64,000 nt of DNA from Streptomyces sp. NBC_00247 (GCF_036188265.1 NZ_CP108093.1:1364001-1428000), one strand, 5' to 3'; positions 9,143 through 18,349 are shown, numbered from the stretch's first letter. Notes: generated by a model not told the origin, from the letters alone. Translations and numbers: made by a program.

Positions 9143-10060
9143 TCAGACGTGGGGTTCGGCAGGCACCCAGGAGGGCCGTTCCTCGGTCTGTTCCAGCCAT
9201 GAGGCGGGCGGGGCGCCGGCCGGGGACGCCGCGACGATCCCGCCGACGATGGCACAGGTGGTGTCGACGTCCCCGCCCGCCTGGGCGGTCACCCAGAACG
9301 CGTCCTCGTACGAGCCGAGGGCGCGGGCCGCCGACCAGAGAGCGAAGGGGACCGTGTCCTGGGCGCTGGTGCGACGGCCGTTGCCGAGGACCGCGGCGAC
9401 CGTCGTGGGGTCCTCGTAGTCCAGCATGTCCTTGGCCCGCCGCAGCCCGGCCACCACCGCGCTGCGCGGCAGCAGGGCGATCACCGCGTCCAGCAGCGCT
9501 TCCGGTGAGGGCGGCCCTCCGGGGGAGGCGGCTAGGGCCGCGGCGGCGGCCACGGCCATCGCTCCGGTCACCGCCTCGTGGTGCTGGTGCGTGGTGTAGG
9601 AGGAGATCTCGGCCTGATGGGTGGCCTGCTCCGGGTCGTCGGCGTACCAGGCTCCGAGCGGCGCGATGCGCATGGCGGAGCCGTTGCCCCAGGACCCCTG
9701 CCCCTGGAACAGCCCGGCGGCGAGTCCCTGCCAGTCACCGCCCTCACGTACCAGCCGGAGCATTCTGTTCACCGCGGGACCGTAGCCGCGGTCGAAGTCG
9801 TGGTGTTCGGCGAAGGAGTGGGCCAGCGCGTCCTGGTCGATGCGGCCGTGCTCGGCGAGCACCGCCACTACCGAGCAGGCCATCTCGGTGTCGTCGGTCC
9901 ACTGCCAGGGCCCCGGCGGCAGGGTGCGACTGCGCAGCAGCGGATAGTTCACGGGGACGAAGAACTGGGAGCCCAGGGCGTCTCCGACGGAGAGGCCGCG
10001 CAGGCTGGCGAGAGTACGCGCGTAACGACGTTCGAAGGTTTCGGAGGAGTAAGAGGTCAT
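9143..10060 (-). CDS. ADP-ribosylglycohydrolase family protein
   Basis: 305 residues, DraG-like fold. These enzymes remove ADP-ribose from proteins or small molecules using two metal ions. The N-terminal GLSVGDALGSQF and WTDDTEMACSV contribute the first metal ligands (T-D-D-T). GWGNGSAMRIAPLG-type sequence (GSWGNGSAMRIAPLG) and, near the C-terminus, GGDVDTTCAIVGGIVAA with the D-x-D-T-T-type ligands complete the family signature. It starts at ATG 10060, with AGGAAG four bases upstream. A 24-bp tandem repeat lies just upstream. Confidence 0.92.
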   Translation of the reverse strand: MTSYSSETFERRYARTLASLRGLSVGDALGSQFFVPVNYPLLRSRTLPPGPWQWTDDTEMACSVVAVLAEHGRIDQDALAHSFAEHHDFDRGYGPAVNRMLRLVREGGDWQGLAAGLFQGQGSWGNGSAMRIAPLGAWYADDPEQATHQAEISSYTTHQHHEAVTGAMAVAAAAALAASPGGPPSPEALLDAVIALLPRSAVVAGLRRAKDMLDYEDPTTVAAVLGNGRRTSAQDTVPFALWSAARALGSYEDAFWVTAQAGGDVDTTCAIVGGIVAASPAGAPPASWLEQTEERPSWVPAEPHV

Positions 10061-10191
10061 CTTCCTGCCACTCTATCCAGTAGTGCCGTGACGGACCGGG
10101 AACCGCTCCATCGGTCTGGCGGGCCGCTCCGCCCGGTTCCCTGGACACGCCGTCCGGTTCCGGGGATCGCTGCGGCCGGCCCCGGGACAGC

Positions 10192-10239
10192 GGCCACCGG
10201 TCCAGGGACCCGCACGGCCACCGGTCCAGGGACCCGCAC
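10192..10239. repeat. 24-bp tandem direct repeat, two copies
   Basis: GGCCACCGGTCCAGGGACCC plus GCAC is repeated exactly at 10192-10215 and 10216-10239, with weaker related sequence on the low-coordinate side. It sits between the histidine phosphatase and glycohydrolase genes. On the minus strand it could encode an eight-residue repeat (VRVPGPVA), but that frame has no good ribosome binding site. Confidence 0.7.
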
Positions 10240-10264
10240 CATCCAGTCTCGACGACCGGCCGCC

Positions 10265-10924
10265 CTATCCGGTGATGCCGTACGGCTCGGGGGTCCGCCA
10301 GCGCGCGAACGGGCGATCGAGCGTGTAGCGGCCGTCGGGCCCGAGCAGCAGTGTCCGGGTCTCGCCGTTGCCCGGGTTGGACAGCGACTCGAACTCGGCG
10401 ACCGACCAGTGCAGCCAGCGCATGCAGAACAGTCTCATGGTGAGCCCATGCGTCACGAGCAGCACGTTCGGTGGGTGGTCGGGGTCCTGGAAACTGCGGT
10501 GCAGGCTCTCCAGGAAGGCGTCGACCCGGTCGTAGACGTCGGCCCCGGACTCGCCCTGCGCGAAGCGGTAGAAGAAGTGCCCGTAAGCGTCCCGGTTTGC
10601 CTTCTGGAGCCGCACGTCGTCGCGGTCCTGCCAGTTTCCCCAGTCCTGCTCGCGCAGCCGGGGCTCCTCGCGCACCCGCACACGGGTGAGGTCGAGCCCG
10701 AGCGAGCGAAAGGTCTCGTGGGTCCGGCGGTAGGGGGAGACGTAGACGCTCACCCGCTCCTCGCCGAACACCTCGCGCAGCCGGAGGCCGGCCGCCTCCG
10801 CCTGCTGGAGCCCGGTGTGCGTCAGCCGCAGGGCATGGTCGGGCTCACGTTCGTACACCGTGTCGTCCACATTGCCCTCGGACTCTCCGTGCCGTACGAG
10901 GACGATGCGCTGCGGTCGGGCCAT
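10265..10924 (-). CDS. Histidine phosphatase family protein
   Basis: 219 residues. The N-terminal IVLVRHGESEGN holds the phosphorylated histidine of the RHG motif. SPYRRTHETF gives the second phosphate-binding arginine, and LLVTHGLTMRLF supplies the second catalytic His. The protein resembles the phosphoglycerate-mutase-like phosphatases of broad specificity, so the substrate cannot be assigned. It is soluble with no signal peptide and starts at ATG 10924. It probably forms its own transcription unit. Confidence 0.92.
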   Translation of the reverse strand: MARPQRIVLVRHGESEGNVDDTVYEREPDHALRLTHTGLQQAEAAGLRLREVFGEERVSVYVSPYRRTHETFRSLGLDLTRVRVREEPRLREQDWGNWQDRDDVRLQKANRDAYGHFFYRFAQGESGADVYDRVDAFLESLHRSFQDPDHPPNVLLVTHGLTMRLFCMRWLHWSVAEFESLSNPGNGETRTLLLGPDGRYTLDRPFARWRTPEPYGITG

Positions 10925-11020
10925 GGGACGACCCTAGGGCGTGGTTCGAACGGTCGCACGGACCGGACTCCGGGAAGCGCAGGCCCCGGCAGCACGAACC
11001 CCGGACAACGCGGGCCACGG

Positions 11021-11057
11021 ACGGCGCAGGCGACAGACGGCGCAGGCGACAGACGGC
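11021..11057. repeat. 16-bp tandem repeat (2.3 copies)
   Basis: ACGGCGCAGGCGACAG is repeated at 11021-11036 and 11037-11052 with a partial third copy, between two minus-strand genes. It is probably a simple expansion. Confidence 0.65.
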
Positions 11058-11125
11058 TCGGCGGCGCGAAGGACACCGCCCCCGAGCCGCAGGGCTCCCG
11101 GCAGCGGCCCCGGCCCCGGGATCTG

Positions 11126-11734
11126 TCAGGCCACCGTCCAGGACGGTTCCAGTTGGACGACGTCCCCGGCCAGAGCCAGAACGTCCGTCTCCGTCTCGGC
11201 GCGGTCCGACAGCCGCTCGGCGCTCTGGATCCGGTACTTTCCGCGCTCCGCGCTCGACTGCCACATGGACAGCACCAGGAACTCGTGGCCCGGCGCTTCG
11301 CCGAACACCCCCCGCAGCATGCCCGGCGAACCCGCCATGGCCGGGTTCCAGACCCGGTACTGCATGAGCGCGAAGTGTTCCACCCGGTCCTCGCGGACCT
11401 TGCTGTGGGCGACCCTGACGACGTCGGCGTCGGTGAAGTCCGGTTCGAAACCGGTCTTCACGTCGAAGCGGTGCTCGAACAGCTTGACCTGTACGTCGCG
11501 GTAGGCTCCCGGACGCCCGGGGGTCGCGGCGTCACCGGCCCGCGCCATGTAGGAGTCGTAGAAGACCCGGTTCTCCCAGAACGCGAAGACGTGGGCGACG
11601 TCCGGACGTCCCCGGCTCCACCCGCCGCCCTGTCCTCGGAACCCCGGCTCACCGAGCAGCCCCGCCCCCTGTCGCTGCCCCTGTTCGAACCCATGACGGT
11701 CCACCACGGCGCAGCGCATCCACTTGACCAGCAC
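11126..11734 (-). CDS. YdbC/DUF4937-like protein
   Basis: 202 residues from GTG 11734 (MLVKWMRC). The opening strand LVKWMRCAV, the QGAGLLGEPGFRGQGGGW segment and AHVFAFWENRVFYDSYM resemble the DUF4937 (YdbC) family of antibiotic-monooxygenase-like small folds. In these, two ABM-type halves bind small molecules or are structural. The second half has HFALMQYRVWNPAM and HEFLVLSMW. No catalytic function is known. The neighbour on the high-coordinate side is divergent. Confidence 0.75.
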   Translation of the reverse strand: MLVKWMRCAVVDRHGFEQGQRQGAGLLGEPGFRGQGGGWSRGRPDVAHVFAFWENRVFYDSYMARAGDAATPGRPGAYRDVQVKLFEHRFDVKTGFEPDFTDADVVRVAHSKVREDRVEHFALMQYRVWNPAMAGSPGMLRGVFGEAPGHEFLVLSMWQSSAERGKYRIQSAERLSDRAETETDVLALAGDVVQLEPSWTVA

Positions 11735-11850
11735 CGCGCCATCGTACGGCTCCGGGCGTGGCGCGCGTCACTCTCCGGTGGAGAACGTCCTGACTCCGTC
11801 CCTGGGCCGTGTCTGGCCATTCCCGGTACGGACGGCCCAGAATGATCTCC

Positions 11851-12807
11851 ATGACCGGTCTGCACTCGCATCCCTTGTTCTCCCGGCTGGAATCCGCCCG
11901 GCGCGTACTCGTCGCGGGCGCCGGCGGCGGCTTCGACATCTACGCCGGTCTGCCGATCGCGCTCTCCCTCCTGCACCAGGGGAAGGACGTCACGCTCGCC
12001 AATCTCACCTTCAGCTCGATCGACAGCCTCCCCCTGGGCGACTGGGTCGCTCCGGACGTCGCGGCCGTCACCCCCGAAAGCTCCCCGTACCAGACGTACT
12101 TCCCCGAGCGCACCCTTGCCCAGTGGCTCGCGCGGCACGGGTACCCGAGCACCGTCCACGCTCTCGCGCGGGTCGGGGTCCAGCCGCTGCGGGAGGCGTA
12201 CCTGGCGCTGATCGAGCGCCACCGCATCGACGCGGTCGTCCTCGTCGACGGCGGTACGGACATCCTCATGCGCGGCGACGAGTCCGGTCTCGGCACGCCG
12301 GAGGAGGACCTGGCCTCCGTCGCCGCGCTCGCCGGGATCGACGTGCCGGAGCGGCTGATCGTCTCCGTCGGATTCGGGGTCGACGCGTATCACGGGGTCA
12401 GTCACGGGCTCGTGCTGGAGAACATCGCCGCCCTGGAGCGGGACGGCGCCTACCTCGGGGCGTTCTCCCTCTCCCGTTCGACGCGCGAGGGCGCGCTCTA
12501 TCTCGACGCGGTCGCGCACGCGCAGGAGAACACCCCCGACCATCCCAGCATCGTCAACGGGTCAATCGCCGCAGCGGTCCGTGGCTCGTTCGGGGACGTA
12601 CGGTTCACCTCGCGCACCAAGGGCAGTGAACTCTTCATCAACCCCCTGATGTCCCTCTGCTTCGCCTTCGAACTGGAGGGCGTGGCCCGCAACTGCCTCT
12701 ACCTCGACCGAATCGAGGACACTCACCTCCTGCGCCAGGTCAGCAGCCGGATAGAGCTGTTCCGCGAGGAGACCGTCCAGCGTCCACCCCTCCGCATCCC
12801 GCACTGA
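11851..12807 (+). CDS. DUF1152 domain-containing protein
   Basis: 318 residues from ATG 11851 (MTGLHSHPLF); an in-frame ATG at 11842 is possible and neither has a strong ribosome binding site. The glycine-rich VLVAGAGGGFDIYAGLPIAL resembles a nucleotide-binding loop. AVVLVDGGTDILMRGDE and VSVGFGVDAYHGVSHGLVLEN are characteristic of DUF1152 proteins, whose function is unknown. It reads away from the DUF4937 gene. No membrane segments. Confidence 0.85.
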   Translation: MTGLHSHPLFSRLESARRVLVAGAGGGFDIYAGLPIALSLLHQGKDVTLANLTFSSIDSLPLGDWVAPDVAAVTPESSPYQTYFPERTLAQWLARHGYPSTVHALARVGVQPLREAYLALIERHRIDAVVLVDGGTDILMRGDESGLGTPEEDLASVAALAGIDVPERLIVSVGFGVDAYHGVSHGLVLENIAALERDGAYLGAFSLSRSTREGALYLDAVAHAQENTPDHPSIVNGSIAAAVRGSFGDVRFTSRTKGSELFINPLMSLCFAFELEGVARNCLYLDRIEDTHLLRQVSSRIELFREETVQRPPLRIPH

Positions 12808-13007
12808 GGCATCGCCCGACGGCGCGGGCACGTACGGGGCTCGGGGCGACGCCCGTCCGTCGGCGCACGGACCGCTTCAGGCCACTTCGGTCCGGGTGTG
12901 GCCCGATCCGGCCGCCCGGGGCCAACGCGGTTGGATCCGACGCAAGTTATGGCCATCATCGGGTTGTAGGACCGGACCGGTGGCGCAGCGGCATGAAGGG
13001 AAGTCCG

Positions 13008-13556
13008 ATGAGCACCCCCAGCAGCAATCCGAACAAGGACATCGAGAAGGTCGAAGTACGGCTCAAGTGGGACCCCAGCGAGTTCGGTGAACCGCCCAAC
13101 GACCTGGACCTCATCGCGGGTACGTACCTCGCCGACGCCCCGTTCGGCGACCCCGACTATCTGGTGCACCACGACAGCCGCTCCCCCGACGGCACGATCA
13201 CCCTGAACCGGGACAGCCGCACCGGCCAGGGGCTCGGGTTCGACGAGGTCATGACCCTGGAACTCGAGCGGCTCGCGGAGCGGTACGTACGGGTCGTCGT
13301 GGGTGTGGCGATCCAGCAGCGCGACGGCCGCAAGACGTTCGGCGCGGTGGCCGGCACCGGCGTGCAGATCCGCGAGGGCTACACCGAACTGGGCGAGGAC
13401 GACTTCTCGCGCGTCGCCTCGGCGACGGCGGCGGTCGTGGCCGAGTTCACCCGGGACGGCGCGGGCATCTGGACCTACCACGGGGCACTGCGGGGCTTCG
13501 ACGGCGACCCGAGTACCTTCGCCGCCGAGATGGGCGGGTCCGGGCCGTCCGTCTGA
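13008..13556 (+). CDS. TerD family protein
   Basis: 182 residues from ATG 13008, preceded by GAAGGGAAG. The layout is that of TerD-type calcium-binding stress proteins: VEVRLKWDPSE, DLDLIAGTYLAD, then the acidic PDGTITLNRDSRTGQG loop that contributes Ca ligands, and VVVGVAIQQRDGRKTF. The family is linked to tellurite resistance and general stress, and occurs in several copies per Streptomyces. A strong hairpin terminator follows directly, so this is a single-gene unit. Confidence 0.88.
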   Translation: MSTPSSNPNKDIEKVEVRLKWDPSEFGEPPNDLDLIAGTYLADAPFGDPDYLVHHDSRSPDGTITLNRDSRTGQGLGFDEVMTLELERLAERYVRVVVGVAIQQRDGRKTFGAVAGTGVQIREGYTELGEDDFSRVASATAAVVAEFTRDGAGIWTYHGALRGFDGDPSTFAAEMGGSGPSV

Positions 13557-13584
13557 ACGCCCGGTCGGCCCCGGTCGCGTGTAC

Positions 13585-13623
13585 GCACGAAGGGGACCGA
13601 CCACTGGTCGGTCCCCTTCGTGC
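13585..13623. terminator. Strong hairpin terminator after the terD-like gene
   Basis: 19-bp perfect arms (13585-13603 and 13605-13623; left arm GCACGAAGGGGACCGACCA) begin 28 bp after the TerD-family stop. It probably works in both directions, since the next gene converges. Confidence 0.85.
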
Positions 13624-13635
13624 ACCGCTGATCAG

Positions 13636-14478
13636 CTACGGGCGCGGATCACGCCGGACGGCGCTCCGGCGTGCCTCCGCCCGGTTCACTGGCGGAGACC
13701 ACCTGTTCCAGGCGTGCGCTGTTCCTCGGCATCCGGCTCTCGATCGGGAAACGCACGCAGCCTCGGTGTCGAGCTCTGCAAGCGCCTCATGGAGTCTGGC
13801 GACTGTGGCGACCTTGCCGGCGAAGTACCCGTTGAGGAAGTCGCCGTCACAGGCCCTGCGAAGCAGCCACGGTCGGGCAGTTGGATCGTCGTGTCTGCAG
13901 AGTGCTTCAACGACATGGACGCGCCCCCAGCCTGTGACTCGCTCGGCGAGCCGGAGCAGGGCTTCGACTCCTCCTGTCCGCCGCTCGAAGGCGTGCGCCG
14001 CCAGCGGCCCGAAGCGGTCGGAGAGCAGCCCGATCGTCTGAATCAGCGGGATGTCGTCAGCTGTTCCCACAGCGGCGAGCAGGGCGAGCCCTACGGTGAC
14101 TGAGCAGCGATCGGTGCCATAGCGGATCCGCCAGCGGCCCGTTTGGCGGGCGCGTTCTGCGTCCGCCCGCTCAGCCGCGGCGGTGATGTGCTCGTTGTGG
14201 TGGATCGGGACGTAGACGTCGTGGAAGACGTCGGCCAGTTCGCTGGGCAGGGCAGAGGCCCTCGCGAAATGCGCGTCCAGAATGAGCACAATATCCTTGC
14301 CGACCACGTGCCGGTCTTTGGGTGCCTTCGGGCCTCGACGACGGTGCAACGTGTCGTCGGGAAAGGGGTACCCGTCGCGCGGAAGCGGCTCTTCTGGGCC
14401 CAGTTGATGTAACTGCCGCGCGTGGTCGAACAGCGCTGTCGGTGATCCGGGCAGTCCTGTCCCGGTCGTCTCGCTCAT
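13636..14478 (-). CDS. Hypothetical protein with HEAT-like C-terminal half, atypical codon use
   Basis: 280 residues from ATG 14478 (MSETTGTG). The N-terminal half includes VGKDIVLILDAHFARASALPSELADVFHDV. The second half is helical and repeat-like (LAERVTGWGRVHVVEALCRHDD, PWLLRRACDGDFLNGYFAGK). The last 45 residues (Arg/Ser-rich) look unlike the rest, and an adjacent frame continues with similar composition, so a late frameshift is possible. Third-position GC is clearly lower than in neighbours, suggesting recent acquisition. Flanking hairpins isolate it from terD and nrdJ. Function not recognised. Confidence 0.65.
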   Translation of the reverse strand: MSETTGTGLPGSPTALFDHARQLHQLGPEEPLPRDGYPFPDDTLHRRRGPKAPKDRHVVGKDIVLILDAHFARASALPSELADVFHDVYVPIHHNEHITAAAERADAERARQTGRWRIRYGTDRCSVTVGLALLAAVGTADDIPLIQTIGLLSDRFGPLAAHAFERRTGGVEALLRLAERVTGWGRVHVVEALCRHDDPTARPWLLRRACDGDFLNGYFAGKVATVARLHEALAELDTEAACVSRSRAGCRGTAHAWNRWSPPVNRAEARRSAVRRDPRP

Positions 14479-14604
14479 CGGCGGACGGAGGACTCGATTC
14501 TCTTGATCATGGCCCGGAGCATGCCAGGAGAGTGATCGCCGCGACAAGCCCTCGATGCGGCGGCGCGTTGCATCAGACACATCAGCCAGGCGTCACGCTC
14601 GTCG

Positions 14605-14640
14605 AAGGCGGTGGAGCCGCGAGACCGGCTCCACCGCCTT
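14605..14640. terminator. Terminator hairpin downstream of nrdJ
   Basis: Arms AAGGCGGTGGAGCC (14605-14618) and its exact complement (14627-14640) enclose an 8-nt loop, 35 bp beyond the nrdJ stop codon. Confidence 0.85.
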
Positions 14641-14674
14641 GAACAGCTACTTCACGCCCTGAAGGCGCCCGGTA

Positions 14675-17572
14675 TCAGCTGCAACCGCTGGTCGAGCCGC
14701 AGCCCTCGCAGATGTAGCAGGAACCGGCGCGCTGCATCTTCGTCCCGCAGGAGAAGCAGAGCGGGGCGTCGGCGCTGATGCCGAGCTGCATCTCGACCAG
14801 TTCGGCCGAGGTGTGCGCGGTCCGCGGCGCCGGCTTCTCGGCGGCCTCCGCCGGGGCGGCGACGGCCTTCAGCGGCTCCACGTGCAGCGGGGCGGACGGG
14901 GCCGGCAGCTCGTTGCCGAGGTCGTCGTCCTCCTCGGTCGGCTCGTAGGAGCCGGTGTCCAGGTGACGCTGACGCTCCTCGGCGGAGTGGATGCCGAGGG
15001 CCGAGCGGGTCTCGAAGGGCAGGAAGTCGAGCGCCAGACGACGGAAGATGTAGTCGACGATCGACTGCGCCATCCGCACGTCCGGGTCGTCCGTCATGCC
15101 GGCCGGCTCGAAGCGCATGTTGGTGAACTTCGAGACGTACGTCTCCAGCGGAACGCCGTACTGCAGACCGACCGAGACGGCGATGGAGAAGGCGTCCATC
15201 ATGCCGGCGAGGGTGGAGCCCTGCTTCGACATCTTCAGGAAGACCTCGCCGAGACCGTCGTCCGGGTAGGAGTTGGCGGTCATGTAACCCTCGGCGCCAC
15301 CGACCGTGAAGGAGGTGGTGATCCCCGGACGGCCCTTGGGCAGACGCTTGCGGACCGGGCGGTACTCGACGACCTTCTCGACCGCGGTGCGGATGGTCTC
15401 CTCGGCCTTGGCGGTGACCGCCTCCTTCTCCTTCTCCTTGGTCTTGGCGGAGAGGGGCTGGCCGACCTTGCAGTTGTCGCGGTAGATGGCGAGCGCCTTG
15501 ACGCCCATCTTCCACGCCTCGAAGTAGACCTCTTCGACGTCCTCGACCGTGGCCGTCTCCGGCAGGTTCACGGTCTTGGAGAGCGCGCCGGAGATCCACG
15601 GCTGGATGGCCGCCATCATCCGGACGTGGCCCATGGCCGAGATGGAACGCTCACCCATGGCGCAGTCGAAGACCTCGTAGTGCTCGGTCTTCAGGGCCGG
15701 GGCGTCGATGACGTTCCCGTTCTCCGCGATGTGGGCGACGATCGCCTCGATCTGCTCCGGCTGGTACCCGAGGCGGCGCAGCGCCTGCGGCACGGTGCCG
15801 TTGACGATCTGCATCGAGCCGCCGCCGACCAGCTTCTTGAACTTGACCAGGGCGAGGTCGGGCTCCAGGCCGGTGGTGTCGCAGGACATCGCCAGGCCGA
15901 TGGTGCCGGTCGGGGCGATGACGGACGCCTGGGCGTTGCGGAATCCGTTCTTCGCGCCGAGGCGGATCACGTCCTGCCAGGCCTCCGTCGCGGCGGCCCA
16001 GATCGGCGAGTCCAGGTCGTCCACGCGGACGGCCTTGGTGTTGGCGTCGGCGTGCTGCTGCATGACGCGCTGGTGGGGCTCGGCGTTGCGGGCGTAGCCG
16101 TCGTACGGGCCGACGACCGCGGCGAGTTCGGCGGAACGGCGGTAGGAGGTACCGGTCATCAGCGAGCTGATGGCACCGGCGAGCGCGCGGCCACCGTCGC
16201 TGTCGTACGCGTGGCCGGTCGCCATCAGCAGGGCGCCGAGGTTGGCGTAACCGATGCCGAGCTGGCGGAAGGCGCGGGTGTTCTCGCCGATCTTCTCCGT
16301 CGGGAAGTCCGCGAAGCAGATGGAGATGTCCATCGCGGTGATGACGAGCTCGACGACCTTGGCGAAGCGCTCGGACTCGAAGGACTGCTTGCCCTCGCCG
16401 TCGTCCTTGAGGAACTTCATGAGGTTCAGCGAGGCGAGGTTGCACGAGGTGTTGTCCAGGTGCATGTACTCGCTGCACGGGTTCGAGCCGTTGATGCGGC
16501 CGGACTCCGGGCAGGTGTGCCAGGCGTTGATGGTGTCGTCGTACTGGATGCCCGGGTCGGCGCAGGCCCAGGCCGCCTCGGCCATCTTGCGGAAGAGGGA
16601 CTTCGCCTCGACCTCTTCGATGACCTCGCCGGTCATGCGGGCGCGCAGACCGAAGGTGCCGCCGGACTCCACGGCCTTCATGAACTCGTCGTTCACGCGG
16701 ACGGAGTTGTTGGCGTTCTGGTACTGGACGGACGTGATGTCGTCGCCGCCCAGGTCCATGTCGAAGCCCGCGTCGCGCAGGGCGCGGATCTTCTCCTCCT
16801 CCTTCACCTTGGTCTCGATGAAGTTCTCGATGTCGGGGTGGTCGACGTCGAGGATGACCATCTTGGCCGCGCGGCGGGTGGCGCCGCCGGACTTGATGGT
16901 TCCGGCGGAGGCGTCGGCACCGCGCATGAAGGAGACAGGGCCGGAGGCGTTGCCGCCGGAGGAGAGCAGTTCCTTGGAGGAACGGATGCGGGACAGGTTC
17001 AGGCCTGCGCCGGAACCGCCCTTGAAGATCATTCCCTCTTCCTTGTACCAGTCGAGGATCGACTCCATGGAGTCGTCGACGGACAGGATGAAGCAGGCGG
17101 AGACCTGCTGCGGCTGGGGGGTGCCGACGTTGAACCAGACCGGCGAGTTGAAGCTGAAGATCTGGTGCAGGAGGGCGTAGGCCAGCTCGTGCTCGAAGAT
17201 CTCGGCGTCCGCGGGGGAGGCGAAGTACTGGTGCTCCTCGCCGGCCTTGCGGTAGGTCGTCACGATCCGGTCGATCAGCTGACGCAGACCGGTCTCGCGC
17301 TGCGGCGTGCCGACAGCTCCGCGGAAGTACTTGCTGGTGACGATGTTGACCGCGTTCACCGACCAGAAGTCGGGGAACTCGACGCCACGCTGCTCGAAGT
17401 TGATCGAGCCGTCGCGCCAGTTGGTCATGACGACGTCACGGGACTCCCACGCCACCTCGTCGTACGGGTGCACGCCAGGAGTGGTGTGGATGCGCTCGAT
17501 ACGCAGACCCTTGCTCGGCTTGATCCCCTTGGTGCGGGAACTCCGTGCCGGGCCGCTCGCCGTCTCTGTCAT
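14675..17572 (-). CDS. nrdJ: Vitamin B12-dependent (class II) ribonucleoside-diphosphate reductase
   Basis: 965 residues from ATG 17572, with GGGAGG seven bases upstream. It converts ribonucleotides to deoxyribonucleotides with adenosylcobalamin as radical source, and works with or without oxygen. NPCSEYMHLDNTSCNLASLN holds the active-site N-x-C-x-E region. GGSGAGLNLSRIR and VIAPTGTIGLAMSCDTTG are standard class II segments. The C-terminus ends in a Cys-rich module (CFSCGTKM, CYICEGCG) that binds zinc and relays reducing equivalents. Length fits actinobacterial NrdJ. It follows nrdR with 160 bp and a hairpin between, matching the known nrdRJ operon of Streptomyces. No cobalamin riboswitch is recognisable upstream. 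Confidence 0.98.
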   Translation of the reverse strand: MTETASGPARSSRTKGIKPSKGLRIERIHTTPGVHPYDEVAWESRDVVMTNWRDGSINFEQRGVEFPDFWSVNAVNIVTSKYFRGAVGTPQRETGLRQLIDRIVTTYRKAGEEHQYFASPADAEIFEHELAYALLHQIFSFNSPVWFNVGTPQPQQVSACFILSVDDSMESILDWYKEEGMIFKGGSGAGLNLSRIRSSKELLSSGGNASGPVSFMRGADASAGTIKSGGATRRAAKMVILDVDHPDIENFIETKVKEEEKIRALRDAGFDMDLGGDDITSVQYQNANNSVRVNDEFMKAVESGGTFGLRARMTGEVIEEVEAKSLFRKMAEAAWACADPGIQYDDTINAWHTCPESGRINGSNPCSEYMHLDNTSCNLASLNLMKFLKDDGEGKQSFESERFAKVVELVITAMDISICFADFPTEKIGENTRAFRQLGIGYANLGALLMATGHAYDSDGGRALAGAISSLMTGTSYRRSAELAAVVGPYDGYARNAEPHQRVMQQHADANTKAVRVDDLDSPIWAAATEAWQDVIRLGAKNGFRNAQASVIAPTGTIGLAMSCDTTGLEPDLALVKFKKLVGGGSMQIVNGTVPQALRRLGYQPEQIEAIVAHIAENGNVIDAPALKTEHYEVFDCAMGERSISAMGHVRMMAAIQPWISGALSKTVNLPETATVEDVEEVYFEAWKMGVKALAIYRDNCKVGQPLSAKTKEKEKEAVTAKAEETIRTAVEKVVEYRPVRKRLPKGRPGITTSFTVGGAEGYMTANSYPDDGLGEVFLKMSKQGSTLAGMMDAFSIAVSVGLQYGVPLETYVSKFTNMRFEPAGMTDDPDVRMAQSIVDYIFRRLALDFLPFETRSALGIHSAEERQRHLDTGSYEPTEEDDDLGNELPAPSAPLHVEPLKAVAAPAEAAEKPAPRTAHTSAELVEMQLGISADAPLCFSCGTKMQRAGSCYICEGCGSTSGCS

Positions 17573-17694
17573 GCCGCCTCCCATATGTGGGCAAAAACGC
17601 CCTGAAGTGCCCAGTTCTTCCCGGGGCACAGTGCTGTGTCTGGTGCTTCGAACGCCGCCCTCGACGCCGGAAGCAGGTCTGTGGACCACCCTGT

Positions 17695-17724
17695 CGCCGT
17701 CCGGCAGACCTCAGCCGGACGGCG
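17695..17724. terminator. Hairpin between nrdR and nrdJ
   Basis: Arms CGCCGTCCGGC (17695-17705) and the complement (17714-17724) lie 9 bp after the nrdR stop. It may attenuate read-through into nrdJ or adjust mRNA stability. Confidence 0.65.
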
Positions 17725-17732
17725 TGTACCAC

Positions 17733-18239
17733 TCAGTGGGCGGGAACGGAGGGAGCGGGGACCTCCACGGTCTCCCCGCCCTCTCCGGCGGGAAGCCGCC
17801 GTTCGCGCAGTTCCGCGATGGCGGCTTCGAAGTCTTCGAGCGAGTCGAACGCCCGGTACACGGACGCGAAACGCAGGTACGCCACGAGGTCGAGTTCCCT
17901 CAGGGGGCCGAGTATGGCGAGCCCCACGTCGTGGGTCGTCAGCTCGGCGCTTCCGGTGGCGCGCACCGCCTCCTCGACCCGCTGGCCGAGCTTGGCGAGG
18001 GCGTCCTCGGTGACCGGCCGCCCCTGGCACGCCTTGCGGACTCCCGAGATGACCTTGGTACGACTGAAGGGCTCGGTCACCCCGCTGCGCTTGACGACCA
18101 TGAGCGAGCAGGTCTCCACCGTGGTGAACCGGCGGGAACAGTCGGGGCACTGCCGGCGGCGCCGGATCGAGGTGCCGTCGTCGGTCGTGCGACTGTCGAC
18201 GACCCTGCTGTCGGGGTGCCTGCAGAAGGGGCAGTGCAT
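17733..18239 (-). CDS. nrdR: Transcriptional repressor NrdR
   Basis: 168 residues from ATG 18239, preceded by GAAGGAGG; an in-frame TTG nine bases earlier is less likely. The N-terminal zinc ribbon is CPFC ... CPDC with [15 protein letters not shown]. The ATP-cone follows ([17 protein letters not shown]), which senses dATP/ATP. NrdR represses ribonucleotide reductase genes through paired NrdR boxes; a pair is present in its own promoter. It is the first gene of the nrdRJ operon and divergent from lexA. Confidence 0.97.
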   Translation of the reverse strand: MHCPFCRHPDSRVVDSRTTDDGTSIRRRRQCPDCSRRFTTVETCSLMVVKRSGVTEPFSRTKVISGVRKACQGRPVTEDALAKLGQRVEEAVRATGSAELTTHDVGLAILGPLRELDLVAYLRFASVYRAFDSLEDFEAAIAELRERRLPAGEGGETVEVPAPSVPAH

Positions 18240-18349
18240 GGTTCCCAAGCCTCCTTCACGGCACGAGTAATGAGCCTCACAGGGCCCCGCCGGGGCCCTT
18301 CGAAGCAGTCACCAGCATAGGGGATTCCCGGCGCCCACCGGACCGGGGA

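Noticed and set aside
10057..10242. 61-codon minus-strand ORF overlapping the glycohydrolase start
   Set aside because: Built from the tandem repeat, with no clear ribosome binding site; kept only as a repeat feature.
10192..11057. CRISPR-like spaced repeats
   Set aside because: The repeats are tandem without unique spacers and only two copies each; no cas genes nearby.
14813..17605. 930-codon open plus-strand frame
   Set aside because: Exact antisense of nrdJ, a usual effect of high third-position GC; the protein is low-complexity Val/Gly/Asp-rich.
17573..17732. Possible cobalamin riboswitch before nrdJ
   Set aside because: No B12-box-like conserved core is recognisable, and Streptomyces nrdJ is known to be controlled by NrdR instead.
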